A DNA stretch of 64,000 nucleotides from Lathyrus oleraceus (GCF_024323335.1 NC_066583.1:416404031-416468030); one strand, 5' to 3'; counted from the stretch's first letter, positions 23,008 through 35,967 are shown. Notes: generated from the letters alone by a model not told the origin. A program made the numbers and translations.

Positions 23008-23258
23008 CATAATAATTTATGCTTGATTTTAGAATATGAACAAATAAATGCATATTGTGATGCAGATATAAGAATGATTATTATTTTGTTTTTTATGTTA
23101 CCATTTTCCACAATAAGCAAAAACGAAAAAGATAATATGGATAAATGAAATAACATTTTATTAATAAAGATGAAATTTGAAACAAAGCCCACCTAGATTC
23201 TCTTTCACCTTGGGCATATTGAAAGGATATTTAAAATAACAAAAATCAAACATACTAC
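23008..23258 (-). other. Decayed gag-pro/pol intron of element B
   Basis: On the minus strand the donor GTAGTA begins at 23258, with the gag-pro stop TAG overlapping it. At the acceptor, where A reads TTATGCAGGTTGATT, B reads TTATGTTGATT: the CAGG containing the splice AG is missing. AT-rich intron sequence lies between. The end near 23008 is approximate. Confidence 0.55.
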
Positions 23259-25285
23259 TTTGACAAGTGAATAACAGAAGGAACATCAATAGCAATCCAA
23301 TTTTGGCACGTTGATCCATGCATCACAAAGTTTGGCGTTGCTTGCTCTTCATCATCTTCTAAGATTGTGTCAACAAACAAATCTTTGGAATGAATAAAAC
23401 CATCATTATGAAACACTTCTTGAATTTGCTTAAAATCTTTTCAGGTTGCACCAGATGAAAAACCCAAACCAACTCTGTTCTTGTTTTCAACAAGCTCAAT
23501 AATCTGTCCCCACCTAGCAGATTGACCATTCTCCACCACAAACTGGGCATCTTTCAAGGATGACATGGATTCACCCTTCTTCTTAACAATAATATTGTCA
23601 ACAGAAAGAGCTTGAAATAATGTTCCTTTAGCTTCATTAGCATCAGTGTAGGAAAAAGAGGAGAGATGACTCACTAACATGGCCTACTTGCCACCCACGA
23701 CCACTAATTTCCCGCTCTTCACAAACTTCAATTTCTGGTGTAGAATTGATGTAACTGCCCCAACCTCATGAATCCATGGACGACCCAGGAGACAACTGTA
23801 GGTGGGATGAATATCCATCACTTGAAAAGTGATCTAAAATAAGCACATACCTATCTTTATTGGGAGATCAACTTTCCCAATAACAGTATTCTTTGAGCCA
23901 TTGAAGGCTTTCACAACAACTCCACTGAACCTTATCGGAGCACCTTGGTAAGCAAGTTTAGATATCGTAGACTTAGGAAGAACATTCACAGATGATCCAG
24001 TGTCCACCAACACATTGGATAGAGCATCTTCTTGATAATTCATAGAGATATGCATGGCCAAATTGTGATTCCTCCCTTGCTCGGGCAAATCTTCATCACT
24101 GAAGCACAAATTGTTACATGCAGTAATATTGGCCACAATGCCATCAAACTGATCAATCGTCACGTCATGGTCCACATAGGCCTGCTCTAGGACTTTCTGC
24201 AAAGCTTCTCAATGTGCTTCTGAACTCATCAGTAGGGATAACACAAATATCTTGGACAGAGTATGCAACAACTGGTCCACCGCATTGAAATTACTCTTCT
24301 TGATCAATTTTAGCACCTCATCTTGATCAGCGTTCTGATTCACAATATTGGATTGGTCGGCTTGTATAACAAGAGTTTCCTCTTAACTTGATTTCTTTAT
24401 CATCACATTTTCAGTCCTTTTAGGAGCAACAACAACAAATATTCGACCACTTCGGGTCACACCACTTACATCGGTGATGTTCACAAATATCTACCATAGT
24501 GGCATTATACTTATAAGGCATAACTTTATTAGACTTGTAAGGTGTAGGACCCGCCAAACGAATGACCAATGGAGAAATAGTAGTCTTCTGACCATCAATA
24601 ACAACCAGTTATAGGATATTAAAATAGGGAACTATGACGTTCACCTCATGCTCATCTTCATTTTTATCCCTCATTACCTGAATAAGATTCTGATCCAACA
24701 TCTCTTGCAAGTCTCTTTTCACAACGACACATCCTCGAGGATCTATGGAACAAACCTGGCAAGAAGCATGGTCATGCTCATAATAGCTCAATTCACATAA
24801 AGTTGCATGCATTTCAACCAAGGATCTTCTGATTAGATTGACGTAAAAAACTCGGTACTTCCCAGGATATCCCTCAACCATGTTCACAACCGCATTTCCA
24901 TGCTTGGGCAGCAGATTAACTTGTACATTGGGATTATAATCTTCAAACGACAACATACCACTTTGCATTAATCTTCTCACTTTGGCTTTCAAGGTAAAAC
25001 AATTCTCAATATCATGTCCAGGTGCTCCTTGGTGGAACGTACAATGTTGGTCAACTTTATACCACCATAAAAGTTCTTTTGGAACAGCGGATGGAGTTCT
25101 TGTTTGCACCAAATTCTTCTAAATTAAAGTCGGAAACAACTATGCATAATTCAGTGGAATTGGGTCAAACTGTACATGTCTCTGGGTACGATTCTGCCGA
25201 TTCTGTTGATTCATGCATTGTTGGAAACACGGTTGATAACTTGGCGTTGCTTGAGCTACTGGGCAAGAATTAATATCTTAAGTAA
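23259..25285 (-). pseudogene. pro: gag C-terminus and protease, element B
   Basis: In minus-strand order: zinc-knuckle-like CTFHQGAPGHDIENC near 25050, HDHASCQVCSIDPRGC, protease VLVDTGSSVNVLPKST near 24000, CLLGRPWIHE near 23780, then the tail VENKNRVGLGFSS and IAIDVPSVIHLSK just before the donor. Several stops and shifts are present, for example MCLF in place of the usual GPSDFQ near 23834, and a TAG near 25139 before the zinc knuckle. Confidence 0.8.
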
Positions 25286-25290
25286 CTGAT
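25286..25290. repeat. Target-site duplication CTGAT, left copy
   Basis: CTGAT flanks the solo LTR on both sides (right copy 26604-26608). Confidence 0.9.
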
Positions 25291-26603
25291 TGTTGGTGTA
25301 AGCCCTATAGGCCAATACTTTTGGTACTTGTATCGAATTATTTCTTAATAATAAAAAGCTTTTTCTTTATTATGTTTGTTTAATAATGTCCCTAGAATAG
25401 CTAGTCTGTTTAATGTATCAAGTATGACTTAATCATGAGATCACATTAAACATAAGGACACTATTCTTAAAGTATCCGTAGTCGAGCTTTATTGTGAAGT
25501 AGGATAACATTAAAGCATAAAGACTATTATGAATATAGACTAATGATCGCATCTCATGGATCATGGATAAGGAGTTATCAAGTCTTAAACATAGGTATGA
25601 ATATTAAGAGTAATATTTATACTGGATTGACCCGCTATGAGAATACTATATAGAATGTTATGCAAAGTGTCATAAGTTATTCTCATGGTGATAATGGTGT
25701 ATACCACCCTTCGACCTGAAACCACTATGGACCCTAGATGTAGAGTCTAGTGCCTTGTTGCTGATCAAACATTGTCCGTAACTGGATGACCATAAATATA
25801 GTTGATGGGTACTCCACGAAGCATGCTAAGGGACATGAGTGACCTAGATGGAATTTGCTCATCCTGCGTAACATGATAAATGTCTATGGACCCAATATTG
25901 AACTGGACAAGAATGACAGGATCTATGCCTTGTGTTCAATATAGACATAAGGGTAAAAGGATAATTATACACATAAGTATTATCACAAAAGGATTTGTCA
26001 GATCACATGACATTTTCGTGTCTTGGGTAGCAGTGATGTGTTGTTAGATACCGCTCACTGTTTATTATGTTAAATACTTGATTTAATATAATTTCCAATG
26101 CCGCGAAAACCTACAGGGTCACACACAAAGGACGGATTGATGAGAGATAGAGTAACTAAGGAACACCGTAAGGTACGGTGTACTTAAGTAGAATACGAAA
26201 TATGGTAAGGTACCATGCGCTTAAGTGATTTTGGCATATTATAAGATATGGGCCACATACACTTAAGTGGGCTTTTTAGCTTGAAGCCCACACAAGTGGT
26301 TCTATAAATAAAACCCTTGTGCAGAAGCATTTTATGCAGTTGCAATTTCGTTTTTCTCTCTCTCTCTCTCACTCAAATCCTTCATTCGTAGCAGCTAGCA
26401 CTGAGATTGAAGGAATCCGTTTGTATGGACTGAGTAGAGGCGTTGTCGTCGTTCAACGTTCATGATCGCTCCGTAGATCTACATCAAAGGATTCAATCGT
26501 CACAAGAGGTAACGATTCTATCACTGATCATGCCCATTCGTAAGGATCACTAAAGGAGAAATTTTTTAAATTCTGCTGCATTTTGGATCACCCTTCTCCT
26601 TCA
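25291..26603 (+). mobile_element. Solo LTR of a non-Ogre LTR retrotransposon (1313 bp)
   Basis: It begins TGTTGGTGTAAGCC, ends CTCCTTCA and is flanked by CTGAT, with no internal domain, so it is a solo LTR left by LTR-LTR recombination. A TATA box (TATAAATA, 26303-26310) on the plus strand, followed by a CT-rich run (26357-26371), gives the orientation. A small hairpin, ACACCGTA-AGG-TACGGTGT, is at 26163-26181. The family is not Ogre; I cannot assign copia or gypsy from the LTR alone. Removing it restores the gag reading of element B. Confidence 0.9.
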
Positions 26604-26608
26604 CTGAT
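26604..26608. repeat. Target-site duplication CTGAT, right copy
   Basis: Partner of 25286-25290. Confidence 0.9.
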
Positions 26609-26817
26609 TCCACATGCTGGTGATGTTGACTGTTCCTTGGAAGTCTTCTATGCCTCTCTTGCAAGATAGCATTTGCATCATGTTCCTTCTTCTTGTGTAA
26701 ACCATTCCCGTACTTTCTAGAACCATCAGACGGGCTAGCTTCTTTCAACCATCCTTCAAGGGCACCTTCTTCTAACCTCAAACCAATATTCACCATTTTA
26801 GTAAAGTCGCTAGGCGC
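26604..26817 (-). pseudogene. gag: gag fragment of element B
   Basis: The minus strand reads DFTKMVNIGLRLEEGALEG and continues to a basic, His/Gln-rich tail (NSQHHQH), matching A's DFTEMVNMGMRLEEGVREG. It is cut on one side by LTR C and on the other by the solo LTR, past which the Gln-rich tail continues at 25290. Confidence 0.85.
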
Positions 26818-28909
26818 TGTAAGACCCCAATTTTGACCCTAATATCCCTCATGCTATCCCATCATTTGCATTGGCTTTGGGATCACACCTTAGCATCTTC
26901 CTTACCCCTAATTCACTGGGTTTGTATTGGGAGAGATCACCAAGCACATTTGATTGTATCATACTTTGTTTTTATTTGTTTACTAACCAAAATACCAAAA
27001 ATATGTCTATTATAACTTTGTTTATTTTGTAGGTAGTGTGTGCATCCACCAAGGCCTCATCAAGCTCATATCTAGGGGTTGAGACCCTAAATGCAAGGAG
27101 ATTAATCAAGATATGGTTTAAATTGTTTCTAGACATTATATATGGATCCCCATGATCGTAATTTATCATTTTGATAAAGAAATAATCAAGATTTTGAAGC
27201 TTGTTTACCTTGGAAACCCTAATTCATCTAGGTACCTTGTGTGACTTCCTCAACAAGTTTCGTCAACATTTGATCAAATATTTCAAAGTATACTAAACTA
27301 TACATCATATTATGCATATAATATCCTCCAAGAGTCTAAGAGATCAAGAGAGCTTCAAGTTTGCAAGATGGTTCATGGTGGTTGACCAAAGAAAGTCAAC
27401 TAGTCAAAACTAGGGTTCCCTAGACCCTATCTCCTACAATGTTTGTCATATGAAAATTATTCAAAGAGAAAGGTTACTACTTATGACATTCCAAACAAAT
27501 TTAATGTCTACATCAATAGTTTTTTTTGCTTGGATAGTCATTTTTTATGGTGAAAGATTATAGGTCATTTTGTCTGAACCCTAGTAATGATGCCAACTTC
27601 CAAGGACCATAACTTGCTCAATTTTTATGAGATGAAGGCCATTCAACTTTCATGATCAATTTAAATATGTACTATCCAACTTTTATTCTTTGAGAAACTT
27701 CAAATTCAACTTTCAAGGGCATGTACCAAGAGGAAACATTATAGGTAATTTTGGGCCATTACCATTGAAAAATGATTTTCCTCAACTTCTAAAATGCATA
27801 ACTCCTACATTCCAAATCCAAATGAGGTCAAATTTCTGAATAAATTGAATAGGTTTAAAATAGATACAACTTTCATGAAGGAATTATTTCCATTTGAAGC
27901 CCATATCAAAAGTTATTCAAGGTGGAAGAGGTGAACATTTGGCTTGGTACTTAGAAAAATTTCATTTATGTTTGATTTTCCAAACTACCACCTCAAACTT
28001 CATTATTATACAAGCTTCAAATGGAAACATGTTCAACATGAAAGTTGTTCCCCTTAATCTCACCTTTCCAAAAAGTCTAATATCACCTTATTTGGACCAA
28101 AATTGAGGGACTTGCGCATGAGTTCTTCACAAGGTTCCATTTGGGAAGATTTATGGTCAAAATTCATTTCCTTTATGCATGGCTATGTGACATCATTTCA
28201 GGTTGGATAACACAGAATATTGGATCATTTGGAATCATTTGATGAGCCTATCACATGCCCATGCATCCATGCAAGTGAAGATTTTAATTTTTGGCATTTT
28301 TATGGAAGTGTGTAGAAAGCAAGTGTATAGCCTATAAATACAACCCCTTCTGGTCAGAATTGGGGACACCTTGCCCAAGCTTTGATCCTGCAACCATAAC
28401 CCTCACCATTAGAGGATAAACTTGAAGGTTTTCAATTTCACTTCAGTTTTGAAGTTGAAACTCCAAGAGTCCAAGCCCTTCCTTGATTCAATTCACTTCC
28501 TGCAAGCATCTGAAATCAAGCCAAGGCCAATTGGAAGCAAAATCAAGCAAGTTTCAAGCTCCCTCTAAGGTGATTTTTCAGAAACTTCATCTCTTCAATT
28601 CTCTCACAATTCTTCACTACTCTCTTTGATTTTTTGTTGGCTAAAGTCCTACTAATGTAGGCAACAAGATTAAGTTGCTTTGAGGCCAAATAGAAGCAAC
28701 TAAGTACATGATCCTCAAAATTCAAATCCCTGTATCTTTTAATATACTTGGAATTGGAGAAAATTGAGGCCAAATTCGAGCTCCTTAGCATTTTTCCTTT
28801 AAATCCATGTCCTTGTTTTTCATTTTAGTGGTGGTTGGTGGTGGACCAGTCCGGTGAGGTCCACCAGAGAAGAAGACCAGAGCCCTAACTCCGGTTGCGT
28901 GTTGGCACG
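26818..28909 (+). repeat. Element C: Ogre-type LTR, truncated by element D
   Basis: It starts TGTAAGACCCCAATTTTGACCC and resembles D's LTR along its length, but with many differences (for example TAATATCCCTCATGCTATCCC). TATA box TATAAATA at 28333-28340. It stops at 28909 where D begins, at about the place corresponding to position 2090 of D's LTR, so the remainder should lie right of the window. Whether it is a 5', 3' or solo LTR cannot be told. Confidence 0.85.
28905..28909. repeat. Presumed target-site duplication of element D (GCACG), left copy
   Basis: These are the five bases before D's LTR. The partner would follow D's 3' LTR outside the window, so this is a prediction. Confidence 0.5.
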
Positions 28910-31900
28910 TGTAAGACCCCAATTTTGACCCTTAGATCCCTCATACATAAGCATAAGCATTGGGACCACACCTTGGCATTCTCCTTACCCCTCTTCCATT
29001 AGGTTTGTTTTGGGAGAGATCACCAAGCAGTTTGTGATTATATCATACTTGTATTTTATCATTTCACTAACCAAAATACCAAAAATATGTCTTTGTATTT
29101 GCCTAACTCTTTTGTAGGTAGGGCATGATCTTCTTGATTCATCAAGATCACAACTAGGGTTTGAGACCCTCATGAACAAAGAGTACAACCAAGAATTGAT
29201 TAAAGAATGGTTATGAGCATTATATATGAGTCCCAATATTCTCTACATGTTATATTGATCAAGTTTGCTTCAAGAGTTTGAGGGTGATTTGCCTTGGAAA
29301 CCCTAGTTTGACTAGGTATCTTGAGTAACTTCTCCAATAAGCTATCTCACCAATTGATCAAATTTATTAAGGGACACTTCAAATTTCATCATCTTATGCA
29401 TATATGATCCATCATGAGCCAAGAAAGTCAAGAGAATTGTAATTTAGCAAGTTGGTTGATGGTGGTTGGCCAGATGGATTCATCTGATCAAAACTGGGTC
29501 TCCCTAGACCCTATCTCCTACAATTTTCACCATATGAAAATGATTCCAAGAGAAAACTTACTATAAATGACATTATAAACAAGTTTCATGTTGAGACTTA
29601 GAGCTATTTTTTCTTGGAAAACAATTTTCTATGTTGAAACATTATAGGTCATTTTGTCTAAACCCTAATTTAAAAGTCAACTTCCCAAGGCCATAACTTG
29701 CTCAATTTTTATGAGATGAAATATTTCCAAGTTTAAAAATCAAATTCAATGTGTCTACTTAAACTTTGTTGTTTGTAGTGGGAGCTAATTCAACTTCTTT
29801 GAACATGTGATATGAGGCTACATTATAGGTCACTTTTGACCTATACCATTGATCAAGTAATTTTTCCAAACTTCAAAAATGCATAACTCTATCATTTCAA
29901 ATCCAAATGACATTAAATTGGTAACCATTTTGAAGGTATTTGAGAGATATACAACTTTGATGAAGACACTTTTCTCATTTGAAGCTCCCATAAAAAGTTA
30001 AGCAAGGTGGAATATTGAGACATATGGCTTGACACTTAGAAAAATTTTGATATGTCAAATTTTTCCAAACTTCCACCTCAAACTTATCCAAGTTCCAAGC
30101 TCCAAATGAAAAAGTGTTAAACATCAAAGTTGTTCCTCTTGATCTCACCTTTCCAAAGAGCTAAAATTCATTCATTTTGGAATTGAAATGCATAGGTTGC
30201 GTATGGCTTAAACAGGCTGATATCATTTGGCATGGATCCAACTTCAAACACCAATGTTCAATTGCCTTGCATTCCAAGTTTGCTTCAACATATCTGATCA
30301 TTCATTTTGGACTTCAAGCCATAATTTCATGGGCCTATGCGCGCCCATGCACCATGCTATCATCATTTGCCAAATTTGGAAGGTTGAAAAGAGTGTGCAA
30401 ATATCACATGGATTTGGCTATATATACAGCTGCATTTGCTCAGAAATCACACACGTATTGCGCCAACTTTGAATCCCCATTGAAAACCCTTCAGTCTCAT
30501 AGGATAACCCTGATAAATTTGTTTGAATTTGAGCTTGAGTCTCCATTGTTTTGAAATTCAATTCTCCAGGAATCCATTGCTTCTAAGCCTTTCCATTCAT
30601 CTCCTGCAAGCAATTGAAGTGAAGCCAAGCACAATTCAGATCAAGATCTAGTAAGCTCAGACCTCCATTGAAGGTAATTTGCAGAAATTTTAAACTCTTA
30701 GATTCTCTCAATTTATTGCTCAATTTCATTGATTCTTGAGTTGTCGGAAGTCCTACCAATGTAGGAAAGAAGATTGAGTTGCTTTGAGGCCAAATCGAAG
30801 CAACTCAGATCATGAACCTCATTTTTCAATTCCACATATCTCTTAATATATTTGGAATTGGAGGAATTGGAGGTCATATTCGGGCTCAGTGATGTTTTTT
30901 CTTTAAGATCATGTCCTTATTTTGTATTTTGGTGATGGTTCATCTTAACCAGACCGCTGGAGCTCACCGGGGAAGATGACCGGGGCTCTGGCTCCGGCGA
31001 TGAGGTGTCTCATCTCTGAACCACTTGATCCAAGTCCCACGTTATAATCTGGAGCATTAATGTTGATTACTTCATTTGCCACGCAGTTGACTAGGACATT
31101 GGTGGAGCGCACATTTTGGATCATCAGATCTGCCACCTCAATTAATGAGGGAGATCTGATGGTCCACGTAATTTAGCATTTTCTGAATTTTATTTTAATC
31201 GCATTTTATTCAATAATTCATATTGAATTCAATATTGATCCAAAAAATATGGGACTTTCACCAAAAATTTCCAAATATTTTTCTCTTTCAAATTCTGAAT
31301 TAAAATTATTTTTTGGATCATTATTAATATTTTTCATGAATTAATTGATTTTGCATTTGTTTTTAATTGTTTAAAAATATTTTTAAGTGTCCAAAAGTTA
31401 TGAAGTTTTTTCTCCAAGGTCCTTTGACCTTGTTTGACCTATGATAAATCTCATGGCCATTTATTTGGTGTTTTGATGAGGTTTTAGGATTTGGATAAAA
31501 CATATTTGAATTTAATGCATTATTTCATTATTTTTAATTGAATAAATGCCTTTTTAATTGTGTTGACCATTTGTATTGACTTAATTGAGTTTCTTATTTG
31601 TTGTTGGGCCTTGGTCAAGGTTAATTTGACTTTGTCAAGTTAATATTATTGGATTTAGGGGATTGATGGAATGTACATTCCATCTCCCAAAATGAATGAA
31701 TAATATTAATTTGGTAAAAGTCTTCCTTTGACCAATTTGTGATCTCATTCATCCCCTTCCCTCTTCATCTAATCCCCCTTCTTCATTCATTCATTTCAAT
31801 TGGCCAATGACATCTCAAAGTCCTACTGCTAGTTGATTGAAAGATTAACATGAGTATGGATGAGATTAGGCCACACCCTTTGCATATTTTTTGTGTGTGG

Positions 31901-33706
31901 TATGTTTAATGAGCATAGTTCATAATACTATGTCTCCAACATGCATTAACACCATAAGCCTATTGCCCGACCTCAAATAGTTGTGACTTCTATATAAGTC
32001 CAATTACGATTACTTAACATAGCGCTAAATTTGTGACACAAAAGACATAAGCATTCTAGTTAGTGAGATTATAAGTCTCCCCTCTTCCATGGTATTATGT
32101 GGAAACTTGGCCTTCTTTCCTTCCTTTGGAAGATGTTTTGGTTCAAGGATCCATGCTTGTGGCAAGTGGGTTGAGTGTTTTCCAAATAATGTCTTGAAAT
32201 CAAAAGCAAAACAAAACTAACTACTAACTGACTAACTATTAACTTTTAACTTCAAATCTTTACTTTAATGCAATTTACTTTTAGAACTTTATATCATTTG
32301 TCATTATACATATCATTCTAATTGTCCATTTGGACCATATTGTGTGATATTATTTTGTTTTGTGTATTCTTTGTTTGCTTGTTTGGTCTTTGACCATTAA
32401 TGTACATAATAATAACAAAAACCCTAAAAGACTTTTGAGTGGACTGTTGGTTTGATCTTGCCCCAATTGGACTTAGAATTTAGGCAACATTCCCTTGCTT
32501 ATGGACTTGGCCAATACCAATTTATTGAAGAACCAAGTAATTGCAAATTTGAAATTCATCTGACACATCATTCAAGATCTCTCTAGTTCATCTGCAACAT
32601 TGATCATTGCCAAGCTATTTTGTTGAACCTGTAACTTGTGGAATTCATCTTCTACATAGGCTATTGTGAAGAAGATCATGAAGTGGATAAGCTTGGATGA
32701 GGCCATCTTTATTTGATGCCTTTATTCTTCAAGATTGATATAATTGTACATTTGTGTGTTGCTTGATTCTAAAAGTCCAAGGGAATTCTGGGTTTCTATT
32801 GACATACTTATCTATTGGATTGCTCCCATTTGGTCAGATCTTTTCAACTTTAAACTTTTAAATTTTTGTGCATAGGGTAGTCTCTTCATCTTCTCCCCAT
32901 TTCTTTAATTTCCAAATTTCTCCCTCCATTTTAAAAACTTTCTTTATGTGAACTACTTTTGTTCTAAACTTAGACCATTTTTACAAAAAGATAGAAACTT
33001 TGGCCTTATGCAATTGCATTTTCAAACTTTCTTTCTTAAATCAAACTTGTAAATAAACTTAATTATACTTGACTTAAACTTTCAAAAATCTAAAAATAAC
33101 TAACTCATTCAAACCATTTTAGGCCTTTGTGCCTTTCAAACTTAAAATTTTGTTAAAACCAACACACTCATTTTGAAATTTATAGCACAAACTACGAGGT
33201 TTTGATCCCTCATTTATATGTTGGTACGTAGGCACAAGATCGAAGGTTTTGTCAAACACAAAAATATAATTAATGGATTCTTTTCTCATCCCCCCCCCTC
33301 CCCCATTTTATTTGTTTTTAAACATCATTTTATACAAAATACATATGCACACAAAAAGGGCTCGCTAGGAGTACCTAGGACATTTTGGGTGCTAACACCT
33401 TCCCTCTGTGTAACCAACCCCCTTACCTGTGATCTCTGATTTTTATTAGTTTTTATTTAAAATTTCTTACTATTTGGGTTTTGTTCGTACTTTTTTCCTT
33501 TTCCCTTGGAAACAATAAAAGCGTGGTGGCGACTCTTGTTAATTGATCTCTAGCTTGTCAATAGCTTGATGATCATACTTTTTACTATTTGGATTTTGTT
33601 CGTACTTTTTCCCTTTTCCCTTGAAAACAATAAAAGCGCGGTGGCGACTCTTATTAATTGATCTCTAGCTTGTCAATAGTTTGATGATCATGAATTTCCC
33701 GCTACA
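28910..33706 (+). repeat. 5' LTR of element D (4797 bp)
   Basis: It runs from TGTAAGACCCCAATTTTG to CCCGCTACA, directly before the PBS. A TATA-like CTATATATAC is at 30418-30427. The 3' portion has the TACGTAGGCA block near 33225 and a 115-base tandem duplication (33470-33697). No protein gene is visible in it. Confidence 0.92.
33470..33697 (+). repeat. 115-base tandem duplication in D's LTR end
   Basis: Two copies, starting at 33470 and 33585 (CTATTTGGxTTTTGTTCGTAC), each contain AACAATAAAA, GGTGGCGACTCTT and CTAGCTTGTCAATAG. The AATAAA signal and the PBS-like TGGCGACTC are therefore present twice. A and F have one copy. Confidence 0.85.
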
Positions 33707-33715
33707 GAAATTAAG

Positions 33716-33733
33716 TGGCAACTCTGCTGGGGA
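33716..33733 (+). promoter_or_regulatory. Primer-binding site of element D
   Basis: TGGCAACTCTGCTGGGGA, nine bases after the LTR end. It differs by one base (A for G at 33720) from F's TGGCGACTC version; tRNA-Arg type. Confidence 0.8.
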
Positions 33734-34578
33734 AGCTAGTCTCTAGTGGGTTTTGCCTACTTTTTGTGTGAATATATTTGTATATATGTGATGTTTGTAT
33801 ATATGTATGTGTGATATAATCTGCTTGTTGTGCTTGGTGATCTCTGAGTGGTGAGATAAGTTCTAACCCGAACTTGAGTGCAATTAAGATATGAGGATGG
33901 TATAGTCATGTTCGACTTGTGTGGAGTAGTCCTTAACAAGTTGGCTTGAGATCCATCTGCTCAGTGGAGACTCCCTTGGATTTGGAAATGTCACACAAGT
34001 ATTTGTGGTTAGGCATTACTATTTCTAATTGGGTCTGAGAAGCTGATAACCTTAGAACACCTGACCCATCTTGTCCTATTTAGGACGTAGTGCGGAAACT
34101 GTTTAGGTGTAGACTTGATAACAGTTGTTACGCGATACTACACTCAGACGAGTTTCTCTTGAGAATATTATGGGTCGATGAGTCAGTCATCTTAACCTGT
34201 AATATCCAATAGATGGAATTAAGACTCTGGAAACTTTTTAGAACATGATCTACATGTTTTTATCCTTAGTTCACTCCTTTGGGATGGTTCTTACCCAGAC
34301 TCCATGCTCGTGACTTGCAACAAACCCTTGATTCTTGGTTGATCCAATCAAGTCTTGTCAATATCAATGGAACTTGGGTGTTGATAAGGTGTAAACCATA
34401 ATCCACCAAAATGGATGATTGATCTTGACAATGATTTGATTCGTCCCTTGACCTTTATTTGCCTTGTGTGTGATCCCTTACTTGTGATTGTTGCATTCAT
34501 GCATTTCATACGCATCATGACATTCATCACACAAAAATTTCAAGGAACTAAGGTATCATTTGCAAATATTTTCAGACC
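33734..34578 (+). other. Untranslated leader of element D
   Basis: Homologous to A's leader. It contains the conserved TTACGCGATACTACACTC block near 34128 and the stem with the 64-base segment identical to A (34360-34423), closed by TTGTCAATATCAAT (34355-34368) and ATTGATCTTGACAA (34418-34431). No gene is visible. Confidence 0.7.
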
Positions 34579-35967
34579 ATGGATTATGGACGAAGGAATA
34601 CCAAGAAGTACAGTTTCAGATGTCCAGACTTGAAAGAGTTAAGGAAGCTAGCATATTTTGTATTAGATCCCTTGGACTTCAAACAACGTCATGGGAAGCT
34701 TCTGTCCATCTTATCTGCTGATGTGGTTGAAGGACTCTTGAGTGTATTGGTGCAGTTCTATGATCCTCTCTACCATTGTTTCACTTTCCCAAATTTTCAA
34801 CTTGTGCCTACCTTGGAGGAGTATTCTCATCTTTTGGGGATACCTGTTTCTAGTAGAGTACCTTTTAGTGGATTCGAGGAGATTCCCCGGTCTAGTATTA
34901 TTGCTGAAGCTCTTCACTTGAAGAAGTCTGAGATAGAGGCTCATTGGGTGAAGAAAGGAGGGTTATTTGGGTTGCCATATGTTTTCCTCATCAAGGAAGC
35001 TACCACTTTTGCTCAAGATGGTAGTATGGACGCTTTTGAAGCTATCTTTGTGTTGCTCATCTATGGATTAACTTTGTTCCCTAACATTGACGATTTTATT
35101 GATGTTAACGCCATTAGACTTTTCTTGATTGGGAATCCTGTGCCTACTTTGTTAGGTGATATGTATTTCTCTGTGCATCTAAGGAATTCTAAAGGTGGTG
35201 GAGCGATTGTCTGTTGCATTCCTCTTCTGTACAAGTGGTTTATTTCGCACTTGCCTCATACGTTTGCTTTTGTGGAGAACAAACAATGTCTAAGGTGGTC
35301 TCAAAGACTTATGTCTCTCACTAAGGATGATATAGTTTGGTATGATCCGTCTTTAAGCAGTTTGGAGATTATTAATAGTTTGGTATGGTCTGTCTCTAAT
35401 GTGCCTCTCATTGGTACACAAGGAGGAATTAACTACAACCCTGCTTTGGCTCGTCGTCAACTTGGGTTCCCATTGAGAGACAAACCTAATAACATGTTGT
35501 TAGAAGGTCTTTTCTATCAAGAGGGTAAAGATCCCCAACATTTGAAGCAGAAGATTGTGCATGCTTGGCATACTGTGCACAGGAAAGGAAGATCCAAGCT
35601 TGGTCCACGTAATTGTGTAGCTTTGGAAGCTTACACTCTTTGGGTGAAGAAGAGAGCTATGGAGTTGAACATGCCTTATCCTTGCGAAAGACCTATGTCT
35701 ATGGTCGTGGTTGAGCCATTAACTCTCCCTAACCAAGATGTAGAGGAGTTGGAAGACGCACTCATCAAGATGAAGCAAGAGAAGGATATGTGGGAAGAAC
35801 ATTTCCATACTTTGAGCAAGAAGCATGAAGAGTTGCAATTGGAGTCTAAAGACAAAGATGCACTGATTGAGCTACTTGAAGACCGAGTGACGAAGAGACA
35901 AAGAGAGCCAGAGGTTTCATCTTCTAAGCATACCTCAGACTTCCGTTGCTTGGAAGAAGATTGTTGA
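34579..35967 (+). CDS. Ogre ORF1 protein, near full length (462 aa)
   Basis: The ATG at 34579 opens M-D-Y-G-R-R-N-T-K-K-Y. It contains the segment missing from A (FYDPLYHCFTFPN, LVPTLEEYSHLLGIPV), then DAFEAIFVLLIYGLTLFPNI, NPVPTLLGD and GGGAIVCCIPLLYKWF. The PTLEEY region resembles plant mobile-domain-type proteins, an impression I could not test. The C-terminal third (from about residue 390) is a Lys/Glu-rich coiled coil. A one-base shift near 35945 ends the frame at 35967; in the neighbouring frame the coiled coil goes on (QMKASFETEIHRIRRKY) to a TAG at 36083, so the parent protein was about 40 residues longer. Confidence 0.82.
   Translation: MDYGRRNTKKYSFRCPDLKELRKLAYFVLDPLDFKQRHGKLLSILSADVVEGLLSVLVQFYDPLYHCFTFPNFQLVPTLEEYSHLLGIPVSSRVPFSGFEEIPRSSIIAEALHLKKSEIEAHWVKKGGLFGLPYVFLIKEATTFAQDGSMDAFEAIFVLLIYGLTLFPNIDDFIDVNAIRLFLIGNPVPTLLGDMYFSVHLRNSKGGGAIVCCIPLLYKWFISHLPHTFAFVENKQCLRWSQRLMSLTKDDIVWYDPSLSSLEIINSLVWSVSNVPLIGTQGGINYNPALARRQLGFPLRDKPNNMLLEGLFYQEGKDPQHLKQKIVHAWHTVHRKGRSKLGPRNCVALEAYTLWVKKRAMELNMPYPCERPMSMVVVEPLTLPNQDVEELEDALIKMKQEKDMWEEHFHTLSKKHEELQLESKDKDALIELLEDRVTKRQREPEVSSSKHTSDFRCLEEDC

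Larger units (their letters stand above)
22082..26817 (-). mobile_element. Element B: old Ogre-like element, partial, minus strand
   Basis: On the minus strand the order is gag (26817-26604), gag zinc knuckle and protease (25290-23259), intron remnant and the N-terminal half of RT (to 22082). It is cut by A, by a solo LTR at 25291-26603 and by LTR C at 26818. Many stops and shifts mark it as the oldest element in the window. Its LTRs and integrase are outside the window. Confidence 0.9.

Noticed and set aside
26357..26371. CT-rich run in the solo LTR as a promoter core
   Set aside because: It is a simple CT microsatellite downstream of the TATA box; nothing further supports a regulatory role.
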